From Synechococcus sp. HW_metabat.21 (GTDB taxonomy: Bacteria; Cyanobacteriota; Cyanobacteriia; PCC-6307; Cyanobiaceae): DNA of 17,568 nt. Both the position numbers and the translations under genes were made by a program. Positions 1-5,886 of this stretch are shown here, piece by piece. The stretch is taken from positions 1 through 17,568 of the forward strand of contig JAAZUZ010000017.1 in the NCBI GenBank assembly GCA_018623875.1. Direction: 5' to 3'. How positions within the stretch are numbered: the stretch's first letter is position 1; every line of letters begins with the position of its first letter. Under the pieces are notes generated by a model. That model was not told the DNA's origin. It ran no database searches and saw only the letters and a list, made by a program, of their open reading frames with translations.

Positions 1-90
1 GACCTTCAAGGACGCAGCATTCGCGAACTGGAAACCCTCTGGCAGCAGGCCAAGGCCCAGATCCGCAGCGAGCAGCGGGGTCCGGTCTGA
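1..90 (+). CDS. mazG: MazG-like nucleoside triphosphate pyrophosphohydrolase, C-terminal end only
   Basis: An open frame enters from the left edge and stops with TGA at 88-90, leaving 29 codons. The visible tail contains GRSIRELETLWQQAK, which resembles the end of MazG proteins, where a helix with an E-LW-QAK pattern follows the last MazG fold helix. MazG hydrolyses (d)NTPs to NMP and pyrophosphate and is thought to clear non-canonical nucleotides and to affect ppGpp levels. From memory, mazG lies just upstream of speE in picocyanobacteria, which supports the call. The catalytic EExxE part is outside the window, so the identification rests on a short tail plus gene order. Another protein ending in a similar amphipathic helix cannot be excluded. 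Confidence 0.6.
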   Translation, partial: DLQGRSIRELETLWQQAKAQIRSEQRGPV

Positions 91-214
91 AGGAGATGGG
101 AGCAGCTGATGGAGCGCAACCGCGCTGAATGGCGCGAGGAGCTGCAGATCAAGGCGTCGTTCAAGCGGGGGGCGACGGTGCGCAAATCTGGAGAGACATC
201 CCCACGCCCTCGCG

Positions 215-1084
215 ATGGCCGACAGTGCCGCTCCCGCCCCAACACCCGGCTGGGTCGACGAAGTCTTTGATGGTGTCCGCTACGGCCTCGCCGGGCGGGT
301 GATTGCGGAGAAGCAGTCCCCGTTCCAGCGGGTCACGATCATCGAGAGCGAGCGCTACGGCAAAGGTCTGCTGCTGGACGGCTGCTGGATGACCGCCGAG
401 CGCCAGGAGCGGCATTACCACGAGTCAATCGTGCACCCCGCCCTCTGCAGCGCCGCGTCAGTGGAGCGGGTGCTGGTGATTGGCGGTGGCGATGGCGGCA
501 CCGCCCGTGAGTGCCTGCGCCACCCCGGGGTTCAGCACCTGGACATGGTGGAAATCGACGGGCTGGTCGTGGAGTGGAGCCAGGAACACCTCCCCTCCAT
601 TGGCGGAGGCTGCTGGAGCGATCCCCGCTTCCACCTGACCGTTGGCGACGGAATCGCTTGGGCGGCCAACGCCGCGGAGGCCAGCTACGACGTCGTCATC
701 GTCGACGGCTCCGATCCAGCGGGACCCGCCGAAGGCCTGTTCAACCGTGCCTTCTTTGAGCAGTGCCGCCGCATCCTCAAGCCCGGCGGTGTCTTCGCAA
801 CCCAAAGCGAATCGCCGGAGGCCTTCCGCCAGGTCCACATCGACACCGTGAAGGTGATCCGCGAGGTCTTTGGCCACGCCGATCCGATGTACGGCTGGGT
901 GCCGATGTACCCGAGTGGTTGGTGGAGTTGGACCTTCGCCGCCATCGACGGCCGCCGCTATCTGGAGCCGGATCCCTCCCGTGCCGCGGCCGTCGTCGAT
1001 GGCTGTGAGATCTGGAGTCCCCGCTGGCAGCGCGGCGCCTTTGATGCCATCCCCGCCGCCATGGAACGCGCGATCAACGCATGA
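215..1084 (+). CDS. speE: Spermidine synthase (putrescine aminopropyltransferase)
   Basis: The 289-residue product should transfer the aminopropyl group of decarboxylated S-adenosylmethionine to putrescine, giving spermidine and methylthioadenosine in the cytoplasm. It has the family's N-terminal beta domain (about 1-75) and Rossmann methyltransferase-like domain. The binding motif GGGDGGTARE lies at 90-99, the acidic EID that follows at 113-115, and the catalytic loop DGSDPAGPAEGLF at 164-176, with Asp164 and Asp167 matching the conserved pair. The aromatic MYPSGWWSWTF segment is at 231-241. In the usual ERDE-x-x-YHE motif the Asp is Gln (ERQERHYHE, 62-70). Length is normal. The ATG at 215 gives a short Ala/Pro-rich leader before the conserved GWVDE. 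The end overlaps speB by ATGA, so the two are translationally coupled and probably make putrescine and then spermidine. An aminopropyltransferase with different amine preference is the main alternative. Confidence 0.93.
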   Translation: MADSAAPAPTPGWVDEVFDGVRYGLAGRVIAEKQSPFQRVTIIESERYGKGLLLDGCWMTAERQERHYHESIVHPALCSAASVERVLVIGGGDGGTARECLRHPGVQHLDMVEIDGLVVEWSQEHLPSIGGGCWSDPRFHLTVGDGIAWAANAAEASYDVVIVDGSDPAGPAEGLFNRAFFEQCRRILKPGGVFATQSESPEAFRQVHIDTVKVIREVFGHADPMYGWVPMYPSGWWSWTFAAIDGRRYLEPDPSRAAAVVDGCEIWSPRWQRGAFDAIPAAMERAINA

Positions 1085-1935
1085 ACGACATCTTTGACAG
1101 CGACGGCGCCATCTACATGGGGAGCCAGCGGGATCCCGCCGGCTGCCGGGTGGGTCTATTTGGCGTGCCCTACGACGGCACCACCTCCTTCCGGCCGGGG
1201 ACCCGCTTTGGGCCAGCCGCCATCCGCGAGGTGAGTCCGGGCCTGGAGAGCTACTGCCCCCAACTCGACCGGGATCTCGAGGAGTTGGCCATCGCCGACC
1301 TGGGCGCCGTGGACATCCCCTTTGGCGCCCCCGAGCCGGTGGTCGCCGCCGTGAAGCAGGCCACCGAAGCGGTCCTGGGGCTGGGGTTGAAACCGCTGAT
1401 GCTGGGGGGAGAACACTCGATCAGCTCCGGGGCGGTCGCCGCCGTGGCCGAACAGCACCCCGACCTGGTGCTGGTGCAACTGGATGCCCACGCGGACCTG
1501 CGCCACGAATGGCTGGGGGCCAACCACAGCCATGCCTGCGCGATGCGCCGCTGTCTGGAGGTCCTCCCCAGCCAGGAGCTGCTGCAGATCGCCATCCGGA
1601 GCGGAACCCGAGAGGAGTTTTCAGAGCTGCGCCAGACCGGGCGACTGGTGGCGATCGAGCGGATGGCCGAAGCGCTGAAGCCCCTGCGCGGCAAGCCGCT
1701 TTATCTCACGGTGGATCTGGACTGGTTTGACCCAGCCGTGATGGCCGGCACGGGCACCCCGGAACCGGGTGGCTTCCTCTGGAGCGACTTTGCGGCCCTG
1801 GTGGATGAACTCCGTCACCACAACCTGGTGGCGGCCGACGTGGTGGAGCTGGCGCCGATGCTGGATCCCACCGGGGTGAGCAGCGTTCTGGCCGCCAAGG
1901 TGGTTCGCAGCCTGTTGTTCCTGCTGGATCGCTGA
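1081..1935 (+). CDS. speB: Agmatinase (agmatine ureohydrolase), arginase family
   Basis: This 284-residue ureohydrolase should cleave agmatine to putrescine and urea using a binuclear manganese centre. The arginase-family metal ligands are all visible: His112 in GGEHS, Asp135/His137/Asp139 in LDAHAD, His151 in NHSHAC, and Asp212/Asp214 in VDLDWFDP. The length is that of bacterial agmatinases, and the TGTPEPGG segment (224-231) is typical of the group. The start ATG overlaps the speE stop (ATGA), placing putrescine-forming and putrescine-using steps in one operon. The urea released could be used by urease, which connects loosely with the urea transporter later in the window. Arginase or guanidinobutyrase activity cannot be ruled out by sequence alone, but the pairing with speE favours agmatinase. 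The stop lies two bases from that of the convergent CNB gene. Confidence 0.9.
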   Translation: MNDIFDSDGAIYMGSQRDPAGCRVGLFGVPYDGTTSFRPGTRFGPAAIREVSPGLESYCPQLDRDLEELAIADLGAVDIPFGAPEPVVAAVKQATEAVLGLGLKPLMLGGEHSISSGAVAAVAEQHPDLVLVQLDAHADLRHEWLGANHSHACAMRRCLEVLPSQELLQIAIRSGTREEFSELRQTGRLVAIERMAEALKPLRGKPLYLTVDLDWFDPAVMAGTGTPEPGGFLWSDFAALVDELRHHNLVAADVVELAPMLDPTGVSSVLAAKVVRSLLFLLDR

Positions 1936-1937
1936 AG

Positions 1938-2333
1938 TCAGTAGGCGCAGGTGCCGCTGGCGCGCTGCTCCCGCAGGCGCTCGTGCTGCTGCGCAATCAA
2001 CTGCACCGCCAGGGTGGGGTGGTTGTGCAGCAGGTTCAGGAAGCGCAGGCGATCGAGCTTCACTAACTCCACAGGAGTCCGGGCGACGGCGTCATTGCGG
2101 TAGACCCCGTCCTTCCAGACGATGTCCTCGTAGCTGAAGAGCTCGCCTGGGCGGCAGCAGAGCTTGGCACCGCTGCCATCGATCACTTCGACGATGCCCC
2201 GTCGTACGCCGTAGATGGCGTTGGCGCTCTGGCCGCTGCTGAAGATCGCGGCCCCCGTGGGGAACGAGAGGGTCTCGCAGTCCACCTGGGCGGACATCAG
2301 CTCAATCGGCGTCGAGGCGGTGGAAGTGACCAT
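1938..2333 (-). CDS. Stand-alone cyclic-nucleotide-binding-fold (CRP-like sensor) protein
   Basis: The 131-residue product is a single cNMP-binding beta-barrel domain. It runs from ETLSFPTGAAIFSSGQ (20-35) through YGVRRGIVEV, RPGELFSYED (61-70) and LVKLDRLRF, ending in a helix (NHPTLAVQLIAQQHERLREQ) like the CRP dimer helix. It stops there: no helix-turn-helix follows, so it should not bind DNA by itself. The phosphate-binding cassette is degenerate: GEL is present, but the Arg-Ala/Ser-Thr pair that holds cAMP is not clear (YRNDAVARTP). A TTG nine bases upstream could also start it, but GGAGG would then be one base away. The ATG at 2333 with GAGG three bases upstream is preferred. Its real ligand and partner are unknown. 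The stop is two bases from that of convergent speB. Confidence 0.75.
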   Translation of the reverse strand: MVTSTASTPIELMSAQVDCETLSFPTGAAIFSSGQSANAIYGVRRGIVEVIDGSGAKLCCRPGELFSYEDIVWKDGVYRNDAVARTPVELVKLDRLRFLNLLHNHPTLAVQLIAQQHERLREQRASGTCAY

Positions 2334-2374
2334 GGACCTCAAACCTCCACAACTCCGAGACCTAATCCCGACAC

Positions 2375-2389
2375 CTTGACACTTTCAAG
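2375..2389. promoter_or_regulatory. Perfect inverted repeat CTTGA-N5-TCAAG, possible operator
   Basis: CTTGA at 2375-2379 and TCAAG at 2385-2389 are perfect inverted copies around CACTT. The repeat lies 42-56 bases upstream of the CNB gene start, where an operator or -35 element would sit, and it contains TTGACA on the plus strand and TTGAAA on the minus strand. It does not match the NtcA consensus GTA-N8-TAC or the E. coli CRP consensus. A five-base arm can occur by chance. Confidence 0.25.
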
Positions 2390-2415
2390 CGGACAAACGA
2401 GGACACCCACACAAC

Positions 2416-2446
2416 AAAACCAAAGAAAGGGGAGATCTTCGGTTTT
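2416..2446 (-). terminator. Weak hairpin with T-run after the small Cys-rich gene
   Basis: AAAACCAAAG (2416-2425) and CTTCGGTTTT (2437-2446) pair over 9 of 10 positions around an 11-base loop. On the minus strand the hairpin begins four bases after the TGA at 2450-2452 and ends GGTTTTGTTG. The stem is A/T-rich with only two or three G-C pairs, so any termination would be inefficient. Confidence 0.35.
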
Positions 2447-2449
2447 GCT

Positions 2450-2707
2450 TCAGTTTTCAAGAACGTCCGTCAGGGCGAGCTGGCGATCGCGCGTTGCCGG
2501 TCGCAGGCCGTCGCCCTGACCCACCACGGGAAGACGCGGCGGCCGAGCCGTCCAGTGGTGGCACCACAACTCACCGGCGAGCTCCGGATGAATCGGCAGC
2601 TTGCGCAGCCGGCACCAACCCAACTCCACCCCTTTCGGGGAGGCGCAGTGGCGGCAACTTCTGCAGCAAGGACGCGGGCCTATCGCTCTGGGGGCTTGGG
2701 CTGCCAA
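2450..2707 (-). CDS. Small Cys-rich (zinc-ribbon-like) hypothetical protein, probable 3' part of a frameshifted gene
   Basis: I do not recognise a named family. The frame encodes a Cys/His-rich domain: Cys14, Cys15, Cys18 and Cys21 (CCRSCRHC), Cys32 in GWCRLRKL, and Cys49-His50-His51 in ELWCHHWTARPP, spacing that suggests a small metal-binding ribbon. A low-complexity polar tail follows. The only start in this frame is TTG at 2707, with an in-frame TGA just upstream at 2714-2716 and no clear Shine-Dalgarno site. The overlapping minus frame at 2571-2786 begins with a good ATG and a protein-like N-terminus, but loses its protein-like character where this one begins. Joining them needs removal of one base between about 2713 and 2670. 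I read the pair as one gene, broken in this strain or by a sequencing error. Confidence 0.5.
   Translation of the reverse strand: MAAQAPRAIGPRPCCRSCRHCASPKGVELGWCRLRKLPIHPELAGELWCHHWTARPPRLPVVGQGDGLRPATRDRQLALTDVLEN
2483..2490. repeat. HIP1 octamer GCGATCGC
   Basis: Exact palindromic cyanobacterial HIP1 octamer, inside the small Cys-rich gene. One of five exact copies in the window. Confidence 0.7.
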
Positions 2708-2786
2708 ACGTAATCACGCCGTCCTGAGCCGGCCATAGAAGGGCGAAAAGCTCCGGGTTCTCTTCCTCTTGTTGAAAGAGATCCAT
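2571..2786 (-). pseudogene. Probable 5' part of the frameshifted small Cys-rich gene
   Basis: The ATG at 2786 opens a frame that reads MDLFQQEEENPELFALLWPA followed by QDGVITFGSPSPQSD, which looks like a real soluble acidic N-terminus. After about residue 38 it turns into leucine/proline/arginine-rich filler and ends at 2571. The Cys-rich domain lies one frame away. I infer that the gene started here and continued into the frame ending at 2450, for a product of about 112 residues, and that a one-base shift separates the halves. It is divergent from gcvT, with only 26 bases between the two starts. It could instead be a functional short protein with a TTG-started neighbour, but that is less likely. 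Confidence 0.45.
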
Positions 2787-2812
2787 AGGATCCGGCTGAG
2801 CATTGGATCGCC

Positions 2813-3925
2813 ATGGCTGCTTCGCCTTCCCTTGAGCGCACGCCCCTGTTCGATGCGGCGCAAGAGGCGGGCGGCCGGATGGTGCCCTTCGCCGGCTGGG
2901 AGATGGCCGTGCAATTCAGCGGCTTGATCGACGAGCACCAGGCCGTGCGAAACCACTGCGGCCTCTTTGACATCTCCCATATGGGTGTCCTGCGGCTCCG
3001 GGGGGCGAACGTCAAGGACGCCATGCAGGGCCTGGTGCCCAGCGATCTCTTTCGGATCGGTCCCGGCGAAGCCTGCTATTCCGTCCTGCTCAATGCCGAG
3101 GGGGGCATCCGGGACGACCTGATCATTTACGACCGGGGCTGGCTGGAGAGCGAGCAGGTCCATGAGCTCGTTCTGGTCATCAATGCCGCCTGCGCAGGCA
3201 GCGATACGGCCTGGATACGCAGCCAACTGGAGCCGGCCGGCATCGAACTGATCGACCTGAAAGGATCCGGCACGCTCCTAGCCCTCCAGGGACCGGACGC
3301 CGCACAGCACCTGGAGGCGCTCGCCGGCTGCTCCCTGGCCGGACTCCCCCGCTTTGGCCACCGCGAGCTGGCGCTGCCTGGCATTGGCGAAGCCTTTGTG
3401 GGCCGCACCGGTTACACCGGGGAGGACGGCTTTGAGCTCCTGCTCTGTGCCGAGGCCGGGCAACGCTTCTGGCGGACCTGCCTCGAGCGGGGCGTCAAAC
3501 CCTGCGGCCTCGGCGCCCGCGACACCCTGCGCCTGGAAGCCGGCATGCATCTCTATGGCAGCGATATGGATGCAAGCACCTCCCCCTTGGAGGCCAGCCT
3601 GGGCTGGTTGGTGCATCTAGAGATGCCCAAGGACTTCATCGGTCGCCCGGTCCTCGAGCAACAAACCGCGGACGGGATCAAGCGACGCCTCGTCGGACTG
3701 AAGCTCCAGGGCCGGGCCATCCCCCGCCATGGCTACCCGGTCCTGCAGGACGGAGAGGTGGTTGGAACCGTCACCAGCGGCACCTGGTCCCCCAGCCTCC
3801 AAGCCGGGATTGCCCTGGCCAGCGTGGCCACCGGCGCCGCCAAGCTCGGGACCACCCTGGCGGTCGAGATTCGGGGTAAGGCCGAAGCCGCAGAAGTGGT
3901 GCGGCGCCCCTTCTACCGGCGCTAA
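2813..3925 (+). CDS. gcvT: Aminomethyltransferase, T protein of the glycine cleavage system
   Basis: This 370-residue enzyme takes the aminomethyl group from the lipoyl H protein and, with tetrahydrofolate, releases ammonia and forms 5,10-methylene-THF. In cyanobacteria this serves photorespiratory glycine. The family pattern is complete: RTPLFDAAQEAGG and PFAGWEMAVQF near the N-terminus, CGLFDISHMG (49-58), the catalytic segment EGGIRDDLI with Asp101 at the position of the family's catalytic Asp, ALQGPDA, GRTGYTGEDGFEL, GARDTLRLEAGMHLYG and VTSGTWSPSL at the C-terminal barrel. Length matches bacterial GcvT (about 360-370). The ATG at 2813 precedes the conserved RTPLFD by eight residues; no strong ribosome-binding site is seen. 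The other Gcv proteins are not in the window. It lies 45 bases upstream of aspS on the same strand. Confidence 0.95.
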   Translation: MAASPSLERTPLFDAAQEAGGRMVPFAGWEMAVQFSGLIDEHQAVRNHCGLFDISHMGVLRLRGANVKDAMQGLVPSDLFRIGPGEACYSVLLNAEGGIRDDLIIYDRGWLESEQVHELVLVINAACAGSDTAWIRSQLEPAGIELIDLKGSGTLLALQGPDAAQHLEALAGCSLAGLPRFGHRELALPGIGEAFVGRTGYTGEDGFELLLCAEAGQRFWRTCLERGVKPCGLGARDTLRLEAGMHLYGSDMDASTSPLEASLGWLVHLEMPKDFIGRPVLEQQTADGIKRRLVGLKLQGRAIPRHGYPVLQDGEVVGTVTSGTWSPSLQAGIALASVATGAAKLGTTLAVEIRGKAEAAEVVRRPFYRR

Positions 3926-3926
3926 G

Positions 3927-3963
3927 CCCACCCCAAGTGGGACAATCGCCGATCACCCACTTG
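3927..3963 (+). promoter_or_regulatory. Alternative hairpins in the gcvT-aspS gap
   Basis: GTGGG at 3937-3941 can pair upstream with CCCAC (3927-3931, five-base loop). As part of CAAGTGGG (3934-3941) it can instead pair perfectly over eight bases with CCCACTTG (3956-3963, 14-base loop). The two structures exclude each other. The longer stem is followed by TTTCC and ends seven bases before the aspS start, so it would cover the ribosome-binding region. It may be a weak terminator for gcvT or a translation control element for aspS. Confidence 0.35.
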
Positions 3964-3970
3964 TTTCCAC

Positions 3971-5794
3971 ATGCGCAGCCACGGATGCGGCGACCTGCGT
4001 CAGAGCGCCACCGGCCAGGCTGTGCAGCTGTGCGGCTGGGTGGACCGCAGCCGTGACCACGGCGGCGTGATCTTCATTGACCTGCGCGACCGCAGCGGCA
4101 CCGTTCAGATCACCGTCGACCCCGACAACGGCGCCGAGATGTTCGCCGTGGCGGAACACCTGCGCAACGAGACCGTGATCCAGGTGGAAGGCAAGGTGCG
4201 CGAGCGCCCCGCCGATGCGATCAACGACAAGCTCCCCACCGGCCAAATCGAGGTGCTGGCAAGCGCCATCACCGTCCTGAACAGCGTCAAGGGCAACCTG
4301 CCCTTCGCGGTTTCGGTGCACGACGAGGAGAACACCCGCGAAGAACTGCGGCTGCGCCACCGCTACCTGGACCTGCGCCGCGAGCGCATGAACAGCAACC
4401 TGAGGTTGCGAGCCCAGACCATCCAGGCGGCGCGCCGCTTCCTCGAAGAGCAGGGCTTCATCGAGGTGGAAACCCCGGTCCTGACCCGCTCCACCCCCGA
4501 AGGCGCCCGCGACTACGTCCTCCCCAGCCGGGTCTGCGGCGGCGAGTGGTTTGCCCTGCCCCAATCCCCTCAGCTGTTCAAGCAATTGCTGATGGTGGGT
4601 GGCATCGAGCGCTACTACCAAGTGGCGCGCTGCTTCCGCGATGAAGACCTGCGGGCCGATCGCCAGCCGGAATTCACCCAGCTGGACATGGAGATGAGCT
4701 TCATGGATCAAGAGCAGATCCTGGAGCTCAATGAATCCCTGATCGCGGCCATCTGGAAGAGCGTCAAAGGCATTGATCTGCCCCGCCCCTTCCCGCGGCT
4801 CACCTGGCATGACGCCATGGAGCGCTACGGCACCGATCGCCCCGACACCCGCTACGGCATGGAGCTGGTGAACGTCAGCGACCTCGTGGCCGACATGGGC
4901 TTCAAGGTCTTCAGCGGCGCCGTGGCTTCCGGCGGTTCGGTCAAGTGCATCGCCGTTCCTGGCGGCAATGACGCTGTCTCCAACGTGCGCATCAAGCCCG
5001 GCGGGGACGTCTTCAGCGAAGCGCAAAAAGCGGGGGCCGGTGGCCTGGCCTTCATCCGCGTCCGCGAAGGCGGTGAGATCGACACGATCGGCGCCATCAA
5101 GGACAACCTCAGCGATGAGAAGAAGGCCGAGCTGCTTGAGCGCACCGGCGCCGAGCCCGGCACCTTGATCCTGTTTGGTGCGGGCGACACCGCCACCGTG
5201 AACAAGGCCCTGGACCGCGTGCGCCAGTACCTGGCCCGGGAACTGGGCATGGTCAAGACCGACAGCGAGAACGACAGCTGGAACTTCCTCTGGGTGGTGG
5301 ATTTCCCGATGTTCGAGTTCAACGCCGACGAGAACCGCTACGAGGCCCTGCATCACCCCTTCTGCGCCCCCAATACGGATGATCTGGGCAGCGATGCCAG
5401 CCAGTGGGCCCAGACCCTGCCCGGGGCCCGCGCCCAGGCCTACGACTTGGTCCTCAACGGCCTGGAGCTCGGCGGCGGCTCCCTGCGCATCCACGACTCG
5501 GCGCTGCAGCGCCAGGTGCTGGAAACCGTGGGCCTGCCCCTCGAAGAAGCCAATGCCCAGTTCGGCTTCCTGATGGAAGCCCTCGACATGGGCGCCCCGC
5601 CGCACGGCGGTTTGGCCTTCGGCCTGGACCGGATGGTGATGCTGCTGGCAGGCGAGGAGTCGATCCGCGACACCATCGCCTTCCCCAAGACCCAACAAGC
5701 GCGCTGCCTGATGACCAACGCCCCTGGTGGCGTGGCCGAGAAGCAGCTGCAGGAGCTGCATGTAGCCAGCACCTGGGTGGACGACGAGGACTGA
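3971..5794 (+). CDS. aspS: Aspartyl-tRNA synthetase, bacterial type
   Basis: This class II synthetase of 607 residues charges tRNA-Asp with aspartate. The order is an N-terminal OB-fold anticodon-binding domain (about 1-110, with LCGWVDRSRDHGG), then the catalytic core with motif 1 around FLEEQGFIEVETPVLTRSTP. Motif 2 is in the ARCFRDEDLRADRQPEFTQLD region. The bacterial insertion (GAD) domain lies in the middle, containing VSDLVADMGFKVFSGAV. Motif 3 is HGGLAFGLDRMVMLL near the C-terminus. Length is typical of bacterial AspRS (about 590-600). His30 occupies the position that is Leu in the discriminating E. coli enzyme (RRDLGS) and His in non-discriminating bacterial AspRS, so it may also charge tRNA-Asn for GatCAB. 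The ATG at 3971 is seven bases after a hairpin. No good Shine-Dalgarno is seen. Confidence 0.96.
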   Translation: MRSHGCGDLRQSATGQAVQLCGWVDRSRDHGGVIFIDLRDRSGTVQITVDPDNGAEMFAVAEHLRNETVIQVEGKVRERPADAINDKLPTGQIEVLASAITVLNSVKGNLPFAVSVHDEENTREELRLRHRYLDLRRERMNSNLRLRAQTIQAARRFLEEQGFIEVETPVLTRSTPEGARDYVLPSRVCGGEWFALPQSPQLFKQLLMVGGIERYYQVARCFRDEDLRADRQPEFTQLDMEMSFMDQEQILELNESLIAAIWKSVKGIDLPRPFPRLTWHDAMERYGTDRPDTRYGMELVNVSDLVADMGFKVFSGAVASGGSVKCIAVPGGNDAVSNVRIKPGGDVFSEAQKAGAGGLAFIRVREGGEIDTIGAIKDNLSDEKKAELLERTGAEPGTLILFGAGDTATVNKALDRVRQYLARELGMVKTDSENDSWNFLWVVDFPMFEFNADENRYEALHHPFCAPNTDDLGSDASQWAQTLPGARAQAYDLVLNGLELGGGSLRIHDSALQRQVLETVGLPLEEANAQFGFLMEALDMGAPPHGGLAFGLDRMVMLLAGEESIRDTIAFPKTQQARCLMTNAPGGVAEKQLQELHVASTWVDDED

Positions 5795-5886
5795 TCGGCC
5801 CGGCGCAGAACCCGAACACAAACCAAGGCTTTCGCGGACCGTCTCAATTGGGACTCGAAGCTGGTGTTGGCATCCGCCATCGGCCT

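Larger units (their letters stand above)
2343..2449. other. Intergenic stretch upstream of the CNB-domain gene
   Basis: No gene is supported in this stretch. It is richer in A and C than its surroundings. It contains the inverted repeat at 2375-2389 and the weak hairpin at 2416-2446, listed separately. It should hold the promoter of the minus-strand CNB gene. TTGAAA (2388-2383, minus) is a possible -35, but no good -10 stands 17 bases further on (TTAGGT only), so no promoter is called. Confidence 0.5.

Noticed and set aside
113..126. AGCGC-AACC-GCGCT hairpin in the mazG-speE gap
   Set aside because: The stem is only five bases with no T-run, so neither a terminator nor a regulatory site can be supported.
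109..270. Open frame of 53 codons in the mazG-speE gap, starting ATG at 109
   Set aside because: It is Arg-rich without recognisable motif, overlaps speE by 56 bases and lacks a clear ribosome-binding site. It looks like chance in GC-rich DNA.
3953..5821. Very long minus-strand open frame (622 codons) opposite aspS
   Set aside because: It mirrors aspS codon structure, is Gly/Ala/His/Gln-rich, and the plus strand encodes a complete synthetase. It is a shadow of high GC.
5404..5886. In-frame upstream extension of the sigma factor into aspS
   Set aside because: The extra part overlaps aspS by almost 400 bases and shows no sigma-region similarity. Region 1.2 begins just after the ATG at 5887.
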